NCBI RefSeq assembly: GCF_000518245.1
Contig: NZ_KI912407.1
Coordinates: 162,241 to 226,240, forward strand
DNA from: Brachyspira alvinipulli ATCC 51933
GTDB lineage: Bacteria; Spirochaetota; Brachyspiria; Brachyspirales; Brachyspiraceae
Direction: 5' to 3'
DNA length: 64,000 bases
Shown: positions 44,419-53,221 of the stretch, in pieces
How positions within the stretch are numbered: position 1 is the stretch's first letter
How the letters are laid out: each line of letters begins with the position of its first letter
The notes under the pieces: model-generated
What the model was told of the DNA's origin: nothing
The model's database searches: none
Seen by the model: the letters and a program-made list of their open reading frames with translations, nothing else
Made by a program: the position numbers and the translations under genes

Positions 44419-44446
44419 ATAATACACTATTATAAATAATTGTCAA
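44419..44446 (-). promoter_or_regulatory. Promoter of the metN leader transcript
   Basis: On the minus strand a perfect TTGACA (44441-44446) and TATTAT (44419-44424) are 16 bases apart; the start point would be near 44412, about 20 bases before the leader peptide's start codon. Confidence 0.7.
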
Positions 44447-44589
44447 TAGTAATTATATTAGTTTGTATGCATAATTATAAATATTTAATTATTTTGCTAA
44501 TATATAAACTAATAAAATTTATCAAAATATAATTTACTATTTTTAAATAAGTAGTATAATTTGTAGAAATTTTATTTAAGGATTTTATT

Positions 44590-45870
44590 ATGATAGATGT
44601 TAAATTAATAAGAGAAAATATTGAATTAGTAGAAGAAAATTTAAGAAAAAGAAGAAGTAAGGTATCTTTAGACAAGTTAAAGGCTTTAGAGCATGAAAGA
44701 CTAAATTTATTAAAAGAAGTTGAGCAGGACAGAGCTAAAAAAAATGAATCTTCAAAAAAAATAGGCGAATGTATGAAAGCCGGAAATAAAGAAGAGGCAG
44801 AAAAAATAAAAGAAGAAATGAAAAACTTCACAGAATCCTTAAATAAAAAAGAAGAAAAATTATCTGAACTTGAAGAATCGGTTAATAATGAAATACTTTA
44901 TTTACCTAACATGCTTTCTGAAGATGTACCAGACGGAGATGATGAGAAGGCAAATAAAGAAATAATCAGATGGGGTGAGCCTCGTAAATTTGATTTTGAA
45001 GTAAAAGACCATGTTGATGTAGCTTTAGGACTTGATATTCTTGATATTGAAAGAGCAGTAAGAATGGCTAGAACTCGTTTTTCACTTATGAAAGGAAAAG
45101 GTGCGGCATTAGAAAGAGCTTTAATTAACTTTATGTTAAAAAAACATACAACTGAGCATGGTTATACAGAATATGTACCTCCTATGCTTGTTAATGGCAG
45201 AACTATGACAGGTACTGGTCAGCTTCCAAAGTTTGAAGAGGATTTATTTAAAACTACAGATGATCCTGCTTTATATTTAATACCTACTGCAGAAGTTCCT
45301 CTTACAAATATATACAGAGAAGAAATTATACCTGAAAACATGCTTCCTTTATATTGTACTGCTTATACACTTTGTTTCCGTTCTGAAGCTGGTTCTTATG
45401 GTAAGGACATGAGAGGATTAATAAGACAGCATCAATTCGATAAAGTTGAGCTTGTAAAAATATGTGCTGCAGATAAATCTAAAGAAGAACATGAAAAAAT
45501 GCTTAAAGATGCTGAGAGTATCTTGCAGGCATTAGAACTTCCATATAGAGTAGTAGTTCTTTCTTCCGGAGATATAGGAAATGCTGCTTATAAAACTTTT
45601 GATATAGAAGTTTGGCTTCCTTCACAAAACACTTACAGAGAGATATCAAGTGTAAGTAACTGTTGGGATTATCAGGCAAGACGTATGCAGATGAGAACTA
45701 GAAGAAACGGAAAAACTGAATTAGTACATACATTAAACGGTTCTGGTATTGCTGTTGGAAGGACTTGGATTGCTATACTTGAAAATTATCAGCAGGCAGA
45801 CGGAAGCGTTATCATTCCTGAGGCTTTAAGACCATTTACTGGTTTTGATAAAATAGAAAAGGTTAATTAA
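44590..45870 (+). CDS. serS: Seryl-tRNA synthetase
   Basis: A 426-residue class II synthetase with the N-terminal coiled coil for tRNA (residues ~1-105) and catalytic motifs: motif 1 near YTEYVPPMLVNGRTMTGTGQLPKF, motif 2 LCFRSEAGSYGKDMRGLIRQHQFDKVE, motif 3 TLNGSGIAVGRTWIAILENYQ. TTAAGGA is placed 9 bases before ATG. Its stop overlaps the next gene's start by one base (TAATG). Confidence 0.98.
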   Translation: MIDVKLIRENIELVEENLRKRRSKVSLDKLKALEHERLNLLKEVEQDRAKKNESSKKIGECMKAGNKEEAEKIKEEMKNFTESLNKKEEKLSELEESVNNEILYLPNMLSEDVPDGDDEKANKEIIRWGEPRKFDFEVKDHVDVALGLDILDIERAVRMARTRFSLMKGKGAALERALINFMLKKHTTEHGYTEYVPPMLVNGRTMTGTGQLPKFEEDLFKTTDDPALYLIPTAEVPLTNIYREEIIPENMLPLYCTAYTLCFRSEAGSYGKDMRGLIRQHQFDKVELVKICAADKSKEEHEKMLKDAESILQALELPYRVVVLSSGDIGNAAYKTFDIEVWLPSQNTYREISSVSNCWDYQARRMQMRTRRNGKTELVHTLNGSGIAVGRTWIAILENYQQADGSVIIPEALRPFTGFDKIEKVN

Positions 45871-46196
45871 TGCCGTCCAATAAAGAGTTTCTTAATACAG
45901 TATTAGATAAATTGGATTCTTTAGATGGTATTGATTATAAGTCTATGATGGGAGAATATATAATCTATTATAAAAATAAAATAATAGCCTATGTATGCGA
46001 TAATCATCTTTTTATAAAGCCTACTAATAAGGCAAAAACTTTAATGAAGGATTATATATTAAAGCCGCCTTATGAAAATGCTAAAGATATGATATTTATA
46101 GAAGATATCAATAAATATGATAATGATTTCTTTGAGTATTTATTCAAAGAAATTTATGATGAGCTTCCTTCTATAAAGAAAAAAGCTAAAAAGTAA
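45870..46196 (+). CDS. TfoX N-terminal-domain-like protein
   Basis: A 108-residue protein. It fits the TfoX N-terminal domain: KSMMGEYIIYYKNKIIAYVCDNHLFIKPTNKA, then the PYENAKDMIFIED and EYLFKEIYDELPSIKKK ending. TfoX-like proteins include competence regulators, but stand-alone N-domains have unknown roles. It is translationally coupled to serS. Confidence 0.85.
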   Translation: MPSNKEFLNTVLDKLDSLDGIDYKSMMGEYIIYYKNKIIAYVCDNHLFIKPTNKAKTLMKDYILKPPYENAKDMIFIEDINKYDNDFFEYLFKEIYDELPSIKKKAKK

Positions 46197-46214
46197 AAAA
46201 TAAATAAAAACATT

Positions 46215-46249
46215 AAAGTGCAAATCCTAAACAAGGTTTGCACTTTTTT
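46215..46249 (+). terminator. Terminator after serS operon
   Basis: Stem AAAGTGCAAA / TTTGCACTTT with a 12-base loop, followed by a run of T. Confidence 0.88.
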
Positions 46250-46283
46250 ATTATAAATTAATAGGAAATTAGGAAATAATATA

Positions 46284-46886
46284 ATGAAAAATATAATTTG
46301 CTTAGGCGACAGTACAACTTACGGTTACATGGTAAACAGAAAAAATATATGGACTTCTATTTTAAATAATAAATTTAAAGAAGACAATAAAGACATAATA
46401 TTTATTAACAAAGGTATTAACGGAGATATGATATCAGGTATGTTTGCCCGTTTTGATATCGACTGCATAAAAGAAAATCCTAATTCTGTTATATTAATGG
46501 GCGGAGTTAATGATATATTTACTTACAAATCTTTAGAAAAAATAAAAGAGTCATTTATCAATATAATAAATAAATCCAATGAAAATAATATTGAAATCAT
46601 AGCTTTTACACCTATTCCATTTATAAAAGAGACATTTACATTTTTTGAAGCAAATAATTTAGATGAACTTGAAGATACTTTAAAAGAATATGTTAATTTT
46701 ATCAATGAATATACGAAAAGAAACAGTATAAAAAGCATAGATATATACAATATGTTTATAAATAATATCTTAAAAAATCATAACTATTATGATATATACT
46801 TTGACGGAGTTCATTTAAATGAAAATGGTCATAGTGTTTTTGCCTTAGAACTTTATAAAATATTGCTAGAAATCATTATAAAATAA
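46284..46886 (+). CDS. SGNH/GDSL-family hydrolase
   Basis: A 200-residue protein with block I NIICLGDSTTYGY (nucleophile Ser), block II NKGINGDMISGM (Gly), block III ILMGGVNDIF (Asn) and block V YFDGVHLNENGH (Asp-x-x-His). No signal peptide, so probably cytoplasmic esterase/lipase-type activity; the substrate is unknown. AGGAAAT precedes the ATG. It follows the terminator of the serS operon and has its own gap. Confidence 0.9.
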   Translation: MKNIICLGDSTTYGYMVNRKNIWTSILNNKFKEDNKDIIFINKGINGDMISGMFARFDIDCIKENPNSVILMGGVNDIFTYKSLEKIKESFINIINKSNENNIEIIAFTPIPFIKETFTFFEANNLDELEDTLKEYVNFINEYTKRNSIKSIDIYNMFINNILKNHNYYDIYFDGVHLNENGHSVFALELYKILLEIIIK

Positions 46887-46977
46887 CTAAAATAATTTTT
46901 ACAAAAAAATCCGATAATATTTACTAAAAATTATATAGAAAATATTTCATACTTTTTCTTAAAATGAGGAATAATGG

Positions 46978-48138
46978 ATGTCAAATGCTAAGGCTATTAA
47001 AAATAATGATATAAATAATGTAAACATAATAGAAAAAATAAAATATTTGCTATAATCGCCCTCGTCATTTTAAGTTTTGTATTGGGAACTAGTGAATTTA
47101 TAGTAGTAGCTATTTTAACAGATATTTCCACTAGTTTAAATATAACAATCACTCAGGCAAGCCGAATTATATCAATATTTGCTTTAGCATACTCTTTATG
47201 TTCACCATTTTCTGCCGCTATTGCTGGAAAGTTTAACAGATATTACTTTATGATATTTGCAAGCATACTATTTGTCATAAGTAATTTTCTATGTTCAATG
47301 GCTGATAACTATATATTTTTGATTATTATGAGGGTATTCACAGCTATAATATCCTGAGTTTTAATATCTGTATCAATATCGTTTATACCTTATGTAGCGA
47401 AAAAAGAAAGCAGAGGTATTATAGTAGCTTTGATTTATTCAGGATTCAGTATATCATATATTTTAAGGCTTCCTATAGGAACTACCATAAGCTATAATTT
47501 CGGATGGAGAGATTCATTTTTATTTATATCTATTTCAAGTATAATTACTATGGTTTTAATGGCTCTAACGCTTCCTAGAAATACACCAAGATATAAAGTA
47601 AAGTTAATGGAGCAGTTCATAATAGTAAAAGATAGCAGACTAATATTAAGTTCTCTTACTATATATTTGGTGCAGCTTCATCTTATGTAATTTATACTTA
47701 TTTGAACCCTATTTTTACTGAGTATGTGCATGTACCAAATGACCGCATAAGCATAGCACTATTTGTATTTGGAATAGCTGTTTTATGCAGTACCTTACTT
47801 TCGGTAAATTAGCAGAAAAAAACGGAGTATATAAATTAAGATTTGTATTTATATTTCAGTTTTTATTCATGCTGGCCTCTCCTTATGCTTTTGATACACA
47901 GATAGGATCTGCTATAATTGTATTTTCAGTAGGTTTTTCAATATATTTAATGACTTCTCCTGTGCATATTAATATATTAAACTTTGTTTAAAAAGATTAT
48001 CTTTCATGTCTTACATTATCTTCAGCTAACAACTCATTTTCTTTCAATTTGGGAGTAGCATTAGGTTCATTTATAGGCAGCACAATTGTTGACAACTATG
48101 GTATGAAATGGATTGGATTCGGCGGTGCTGTTATGTGA
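46978..48138 (+). pseudogene. MFS (DHA1/AraJ-like) efflux transporter, disrupted
   Basis: Across three frames the translation reads as one 12-helix permease: FAIIALVILSFVLGTSEFIVV, FALAYSLCSPFSAAIAGKFNR, SGFSISYILRLPIGTTISYNFGWRDSF, GAASSYVIYTYLNPIF, and FNLGVALGSFIGSTIVDNYG. At least four shifts are needed (near 47055, 47670, 47800 and 47990) plus an in-frame TGA at 47356-47358. Total length (~387 codons) matches a whole transporter, so this is an old knock-out, not a truncated gene. The prophage's left repeat follows 40 bases after its end. Confidence 0.9.
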
Positions 48139-48178
48139 TAACCCCAACAAAAAACGAGTCAAAAACCAACGAATATAT

Positions 48179-48199
48179 TTATTAAATTAATTGCATAAT
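48179..48199 (+). repeat. Left 21-bp direct repeat (putative attL)
   Basis: TTATTAAATTAATTGCATAA plus a final T is repeated exactly at 63878-63898, and together they bracket the whole phage-related region. No integrase gene lies between them. Confidence 0.55.
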
Positions 48200-48212
48200 A
48201 TTAAATATGAGC

Positions 48213-48809
48213 TTAATTTGGGGAGTTATCATTATCTATAAATTCATAATTATTTAACAATAGATGCTCAATTAATTTAAATATATATTGAGCATCTTCT
48301 TCAGATACAGATTTAATCTCATGATTAGCTTCATTTCCTATTTCTCTAACTTTATTTATAAGACCTTTTTGTTTTTTATGTATGATACCTTCATTGTCTA
48401 AATAATCTATATAATTTTTGAATGTATCACCTTCTTCTTTTCCTTCAGAAACAGCTACATTCATTAATATTTTTCTTAAAATCATACTAGCAGCAGTATA
48501 TGCTCCAACTTGCATACATTTTCTAGCTTCATTATACGCTTCTCTTATTTCATTTGGTAATTTATCAATATTCTTACCATAAGGAGGTTTTATTATAGGA
48601 TCTCCATCTCTATTAAATATGTTTGGAGCATTACATTTATGACATATATAAACTAATCCTATATAAAAATTTTTTTTGTAACCTGTAGAATAATATGTTG
48701 CTCCATATGCTTTTTCTGATGCAATATTTTCTCCACAATTCCAACATATAAAACTTATAGATTTATATTCATCTATTGATTGCCATTTTAGATTTGTATA
48801 GTTTTCCAT
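48213..48809 (-). CDS. DUF4145-type protein with N-terminal zinc ribbon
   Basis: A 198-residue protein. Two CxxC pairs (CWNCGENI, CHKCNAPN) form a zinc ribbon in the first 60 residues; the rest matches the DUF4145 helical domain, with EARKCMQVGAYTAASMILRKIL and REIGNEANH. Such domains occur in phage and defence-associated proteins, often fused to nucleases, but stand-alone function is unknown. ATG 48809 is chosen because GGAG lies 9 bases upstream. It is the only gene between the left repeat and the fibre gene that faces left, likely an accessory (cargo) gene. Confidence 0.8.
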   Translation of the reverse strand: MENYTNLKWQSIDEYKSISFICWNCGENIASEKAYGATYYSTGYKKNFYIGLVYICHKCNAPNIFNRDGDPIIKPPYGKNIDKLPNEIREAYNEARKCMQVGAYTAASMILRKILMNVAVSEGKEEGDTFKNYIDYLDNEGIIHKKQKGLINKVREIGNEANHEIKSVSEEDAQYIFKLIEHLLLNNYEFIDNDNSPN

Positions 48810-48927
48810 AAAAAATAGCTCCATTTTATTATTAACATTATTTATAATAAATAAATATTTTTTAAATCAAGTTAAATATAGCCTTTTTGCCTTGACTTGA
48901 ATTTACATCATGCTAATATAAGCATAT

Positions 48928-49334
48928 ATGTATATTAAATCATTTTTATTATTATTGTTATTTTTATTTTAAGCTGTTCTAATATAATTTTAGCTCCAGA
49001 TATTAAATATATTAAAGAAGAAGAGATTATAGAAAATAAAACACCTCACTTATCATTGGAAGTAAGAAATAAGAAATTTTTAGAGGTTTATAAAACTGTG
49101 TATAAACCTCAAACTATTCAAGGCAACGTTTTAGAAGATTTATACAAATTAGAAAACGGAGCTAATTATAAAAAAGTATATATTACGATACTAAATAATG
49201 CCCAAAACAAAATGCTATCCCAAAATAAAAGGTATTCAAAAAAACTAGCCATAAAAATAGTGGCTATTAGTACTTATTATGCTGAAAATATTACTATATC
49301 AGTAATAGATTCGACATTATTAAGTCTTGATTGA
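48928..49334 (+). pseudogene. Small lipoprotein, frameshifted in its signal peptide
   Basis: A frame opens at ATG 48928 with MYIKSFLLLLLFLF and stops at TAA 48970-48972. One base later the frame continues as SCSNIILAPDIKYIKEEE, i.e. a lipobox, and runs unbroken to 49334. One missing T in the TTTT run at 48967-48970 explains it. The downstream part alone (from 49056) has no signal or ribosome site. The 3' end overlaps the convergent fibre gene by 58 bases. Function unknown. Confidence 0.65.
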
Positions 49335-50716
49335 TATGCTAATAATTTTTCGCCATCTTTTTTAAAATATGCATTAGAACTTTGTACATTTGGAGAAAAA
49401 TAGCTAATATAATAATTACATTTTATAGTTTGTAAAAGATTATTACTATTATATGTTTTAATTACTACATTATTTCTTCCAGAATTCCAATCCCAATTAT
49501 TATTTGTCCAATTAATTGTTAATATATTGTATCCCCATGACGCTGAATTTGAAGTTATTTTGCCATATATTAACGAATTATAATATATATTTTCTAAAAT
49601 ATTTAAATTATAATTTTTACTAACTTCCAAAGAGTTTGGTATCTGTGCTTTTACTGTAATAATTGAAGAACCTACATTTTTACCAATAATATTAATAGTT
49701 TTTCCAGATACACTTATTTGAGCATTAGAATTATTTATTTGAGCTTCTATACTATCAGCATTAGTATCAGCAGTAATTGAAATAGTTTCATCTTGCTTAA
49801 CTTCACCGCTTTGAGATGATAAAGTTAAAGTTGTAATTGGTCTTTCTTTTATCTGTATTGGTATAGTTACGCTTGCTTTTTCTCTTCCAGATGCATGAGC
49901 TTCTATTATTATATTTGAACTTCCTATCTTTTTTTGTACAACTCTTAATTTATTTTCTTCTATAATTAATGAAGCTATTTCTTGATTTTCTATTCTAGCT
50001 TCAAAAGTTTCAGCATCTGTATTTACCTGCAATTCTGATATCCTGTCTATATCTTCATATAAATCTAAAGATAATGGATTTATAATAAGTAAAGTTTTAT
50101 TATTTTTTATATATTCTATATATATTTCTAATTTATTGTCATTATTATTTATAATTAGATCTGGATTTGTTAAACAATGAAAATATAAAATGTTGTTTTC
50201 TATATATAAAGCTAAAATAGCAGGCATTTTATCTTTACCTATTAAATAATCTTTGAATAGCTGTTTTACAACATCATAATTATAAACACCTATTATTTTA
50301 TAGTCTATCATTTTATCTATATCATCAAATGTATGAATCTCTATAGGAAAATGCTGAGTATTTAAATTTTCTATTACAAATACTCTGCCGTATATAATTC
50401 TGTCATCTATCCAAATTTTACCAGTATCAAATTCTTCTAATTTATATTTAAATTTACTGACATTATCTCCAGCAAGTTTTTTTACAGCATTTATCAATTG
50501 ATTTGTATCTTGATTATTACTTTCAATACCAGCTTCTTTTATAACATTTTCCAAATTATCCAAAATAAGGTTTATAGTTTCAGCTGGAATAAAAGAAGGC
50601 TTAATTTTAGGGTCAGAAAAACTTCCATTTGTAAACTTTCCATCTTCTCCCATATTCGGATATTTTATATTTTCTCCAAAAACTGTGATTTCTTGGTCTT
50701 TAGGATATAATGACAT
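49277..50716 (-). CDS. Phage tail fibre/receptor-type protein with Ig-like domains
   Basis: A 479-residue protein. The N-terminal ~100 residues (MSLYPKDQEITVFGENIKYP, LILDNLENVIKEAGI) look like a baseplate attachment part. Residues ~215-375 contain two bacterial Ig-like (BIG2-like) repeats, each with a Leu-rich strand, SLIIEEN or QINNSNAQISV and a SSNIIIEAHASG or SSIITVKAQ motif. The last ~100 residues are Asn/Tyr/Trp-rich and probably the receptor-binding tip. AAGGAG precedes the ATG. It lies last in the tail operon, as fibre genes do in Mu-like phages. Confidence 0.7.
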   Translation of the reverse strand: MSLYPKDQEITVFGENIKYPNMGEDGKFTNGSFSDPKIKPSFIPAETINLILDNLENVIKEAGIESNNQDTNQLINAVKKLAGDNVSKFKYKLEEFDTGKIWIDDRIIYGRVFVIENLNTQHFPIEIHTFDDIDKMIDYKIIGVYNYDVVKQLFKDYLIGKDKMPAILALYIENNILYFHCLTNPDLIINNNDNKLEIYIEYIKNNKTLLIINPLSLDLYEDIDRISELQVNTDAETFEARIENQEIASLIIEENKLRVVQKKIGSSNIIIEAHASGREKASVTIPIQIKERPITTLTLSSQSGEVKQDETISITADTNADSIEAQINNSNAQISVSGKTINIIGKNVGSSIITVKAQIPNSLEVSKNYNLNILENIYYNSLIYGKITSNSASWGYNILTINWTNNNWDWNSGRNNVVIKTYNSNNLLQTIKCNYYISYFSPNVQSSNAYFKKDGEKLLAYQSRLNNVESITDIVIFSA

Positions 50717-50730
50717 AAAAATTAACTCCT

Positions 50731-51297
50731 TTATACATAATCAAAAAATATTATTTTATTTGCATCAAATAAATTTATTAAAAACTCTTCTAATTCTATT
50801 TTTTTATTTGAATCTTCTATCTTTTTTAATTTTATTATTACTGAACAAAATGCTCTATAATTATAAAGTCTTGTATGACCAAAAGATGCATGTCCGAATA
50901 CAGATATTTTATGATTAGCATTAATATTTAATATTTCTGTTTGATAATCATTTTTTATAAGATTGTTAATAGTATCTTTTGGGTTTTGAGAAACAAGCAA
51001 ATCATTTTGCAAAATAAGTAATTTTCTTTTTTCTAAACTTAAACCATTTCTTATTTCCTTAGAGTGTATTCTTTCATAATCTTCTATCGTATCTTCTGTA
51101 CAAGTTTCAAGCCTGGCTTCAAGCCATAATTTCTTTAATTCTAATTTTATTTTTTTTATCATATCAGCCTGAAGTTTTGCTAATTTAGACATATCAGAGT
51201 TTTCATTTTCAAACTGACTTTCAAAAAATACCCCTTCAGGATAAAGACTTTTTACAGCTTCAAAATAAGTTTTTTCATCTTTAATATTTAGTTCCAT
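50731..51297 (-). CDS. Mu gp48-like tail protein (DUF2313/YmfQ type)
   Basis: A 188-residue protein at the position of Mu gp48: directly after the baseplate-J-type gene and before the fibre gene. ADMIKKIKLELKKLWLEARLETC and TIEDYERIHSKEI match the helical N-part of that family, and ASFGHTRLYNYRAFCSVIIKLK the end. It is likely a baseplate-to-fibre connector. It overlaps the gp47-type gene by 10 bases. Confidence 0.75.
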   Translation of the reverse strand: MELNIKDEKTYFEAVKSLYPEGVFFESQFENENSDMSKLAKLQADMIKKIKLELKKLWLEARLETCTEDTIEDYERIHSKEIRNGLSLEKRKLLILQNDLLVSQNPKDTINNLIKNDYQTEILNINANHKISVFGHASFGHTRLYNYRAFCSVIIKLKKIEDSNKKIELEEFLINLFDANKIIFFDYV

Positions 51298-52334
51298 GTT
51301 ATAGTTCCTAAAACAGCATATTCTAATTGATTATAGTATTTATCTCCTCCTTCTATTTCAACATTAGCTTCTGTAACATTAATATCATCAACTATAAGAT
51401 TTTTGATTAATGCTTCTTTTATTTCCATATCAGGCTTTACTCTTTTATTAAAATATTCTTTAATAGTAGATGTAATCATTTCTCTAATTCCTACAGTATC
51501 TTCTTCTCTTTTTAATTCTATAGTTATATTTACAGTTATAATTTCTGGAGTTTTTACTGTAAATATTGTATATGGATATTTTTTTTCTATATGCTCTTGA
51601 ACTTTATCTATGTTTGATACTTTCATAAAGCCAGTATCTGCATTTCCTCCTATTACAACTACAAGCAAAGCACCAAATACATTAAAATTTCTAAACTCAA
51701 ATGCTTTGCTTACTTCTGATGATGAGTTCAATGCTTCATCAGCAAAATCTCCATTTCCTCCATTACTGTTTCCTTTTATATAATTTAATACTCTAATTAA
51801 ATAAGCCTCATCTGTTTCTCCATCTGTTCCTCCTGCTATATCTCTTTGAACAACAGCTTCACTTTCTACATTTGCTATTAAATTAGAAGCTAATTTTAAT
51901 TTAGATTCTGATTTTAAATTGTAGCTGGTACCTGCATTTTCAGCCTGAACTTCTATTTCTACACTTCCATTTTCTGCTATGATGTACGTTTTTGTCATAA
52001 AATAATTATTACCTTGTTCAGATCTAAATACTGAGCCTGAAGGAATTGAAACACCAGCAATACCTTTTACCAAAATACTTCCGCTCGCCACCTCAGCATA
52101 TAGAGGCGGTACTCTGTCAGCCCAATGAGCTCTTAAAAAATCCTTTTCTGCTGTATCAGGAAATATTTGTTTTTTTAAAAACTCTATATCACCTAAAAGG
52201 GAATATTGAATACCAGCTTCTACATTTGCTATTACTTTTACTAAATTATATTTAGGAGTATTTTCAAGAGGATTTAATTCACTGTAATATTGATTTAATA
52301 TTTTTAATTTTAATTGCTCTAAAGATTCATTCAT
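51288..52334 (-). CDS. Baseplate J-like protein (Mu gp47 type)
   Basis: A 348-residue protein with the Baseplate_J pattern: LRAHWADRVPPLYAEVASGSILVKG in the first half, GSVFRSEQGNNYFM, IAGGTDGETDEAYLIRVLNYIKG, and VTEANVEIEGGD near the end. It forms the baseplate wedge ring. It overlaps genes at both ends, as in the Mu tail operon. Confidence 0.9.
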   Translation of the reverse strand: MNESLEQLKLKILNQYYSELNPLENTPKYNLVKVIANVEAGIQYSLLGDIEFLKKQIFPDTAEKDFLRAHWADRVPPLYAEVASGSILVKGIAGVSIPSGSVFRSEQGNNYFMTKTYIIAENGSVEIEVQAENAGTSYNLKSESKLKLASNLIANVESEAVVQRDIAGGTDGETDEAYLIRVLNYIKGNSNGGNGDFADEALNSSSEVSKAFEFRNFNVFGALLVVVIGGNADTGFMKVSNIDKVQEHIEKKYPYTIFTVKTPEIITVNITIELKREEDTVGIREMITSTIKEYFNKRVKPDMEIKEALIKNLIVDDINVTEANVEIEGGDKYYNQLEYAVLGTITWN

Positions 52335-52668
52335 TATCCCACACTCCTTTTATAATTTCTGTATTATTATCAGGCTTTCTGACTAAAACAGAATAATTTA
52401 ATCTGCTTTTATTTTCTATTTCAGTATCAACTTCTATATCTTTTGCAAGTCCGTCTTCAACTATCCATTCAAGAGAATCAGTTATTATTCTTTTTACTTC
52501 ATTTTGAGTTTCTTTGCTTAATTTATTTTTTTTTGCAAATAAATCGCTGCCAAAATCATTGTCTGCCCACCATTTATTTTTATTTGAATAAATGCTCATA
52601 GAAACAAGATATTCTATATTATTATATTTGTTTAGATCTATTTCTAACATTTCAATTATTGGCTCCAT
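52327..52668 (-). CDS. Mu gp46-like baseplate protein
   Basis: A 113-residue protein. WWADNDFGSDLFAKKNKLSKE and the long helix KRIITDSLEWIVEDGLAKDIEV match the phage GP46 family. It sits between the gp45- and gp47-type genes, overlapping both. Confidence 0.85.
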   Translation of the reverse strand: MEPIIEMLEIDLNKYNNIEYLVSMSIYSNKNKWWADNDFGSDLFAKKNKLSKETQNEVKRIITDSLEWIVEDGLAKDIEVDTEIENKSRLNYSVLVRKPDNNTEIIKGVWDNE

Positions 52669-53218
52669 GCACTATTTTTGTATTTTCTATACTACTAAAA
52701 TTAGCAATTGTCTTTCCAGCTAAAGCAGTACTTAAAGCAAGCTGAAAAGCAGAGTTTGCTCCATTTCCAGCTTCTGGTATAGGAGCTCCTAAACATATAT
52801 TTAATATAGCTTGAAGTATTTGATTATTTTTTTCCAATTCTTTTTTTAATTCTTCTATTTTTATAAGTCCGCCGAAATCATCTCCTCCTATTTTTATCAT
52901 ATCCTCATTTATAATTATTGATATTTTTTCATTATATATACATGTATCTCCTTCTTTAATTTCAGGAGCTTTATCACTAGATAAAATAGGCAATATTTGA
53001 GAGCTGTCAAAATTACCGCCTTTAGATAAAATAATTACTTCTCCTTCTTTAGCTTTTGCAATAAATCCATAAGGAAATAATTCTTTTTTTTCTATTGTTT
53101 TATCATAAGAAGATTTTACTTGAATAGTATCATCATTATTTCTTTTTATAAATTTTGAAATAGTTATCATATTTGCTATTTTAGAAGATATAGATGAAAT
53201 AAGATTAGGCAAAGACAT
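52652..53218 (-). CDS. Baseplate assembly protein V (Mu gp45 type)
   Basis: A 188-residue protein. KSSYDKTIEKKELFPYGFIAKAKEGEVIIL and KIGGDDFGGLIKIEEL match the OB-fold and repeat parts of Mu gp45, the spike. It starts 3 bases after the gp44-type gene. The last part (PIPEAGNGANSAFQLALST) is Ala/Ser-rich. Confidence 0.8.
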   Translation of the reverse strand: MSLPNLISSISSKIANMITISKFIKRNNDDTIQVKSSYDKTIEKKELFPYGFIAKAKEGEVIILSKGGNFDSSQILPILSSDKAPEIKEGDTCIYNEKISIIINEDMIKIGGDDFGGLIKIEELKKELEKNNQILQAILNICLGAPIPEAGNGANSAFQLALSTALAGKTIANFSSIENTKIVHGANN

Positions 53219-53221
53219 ATT

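Noticed and set aside
44253..44446. SAM riboswitch or T-box in front of metN
   Set aside because: No conserved SAM-box helices and no T-box TGGNACCGCG sequence are seen; the leader peptide with competing helices explains the region better.
46978..48138. MFS transporter as three small real genes
   Set aside because: The pieces join into one transporter across frames; none has its own ribosome site.
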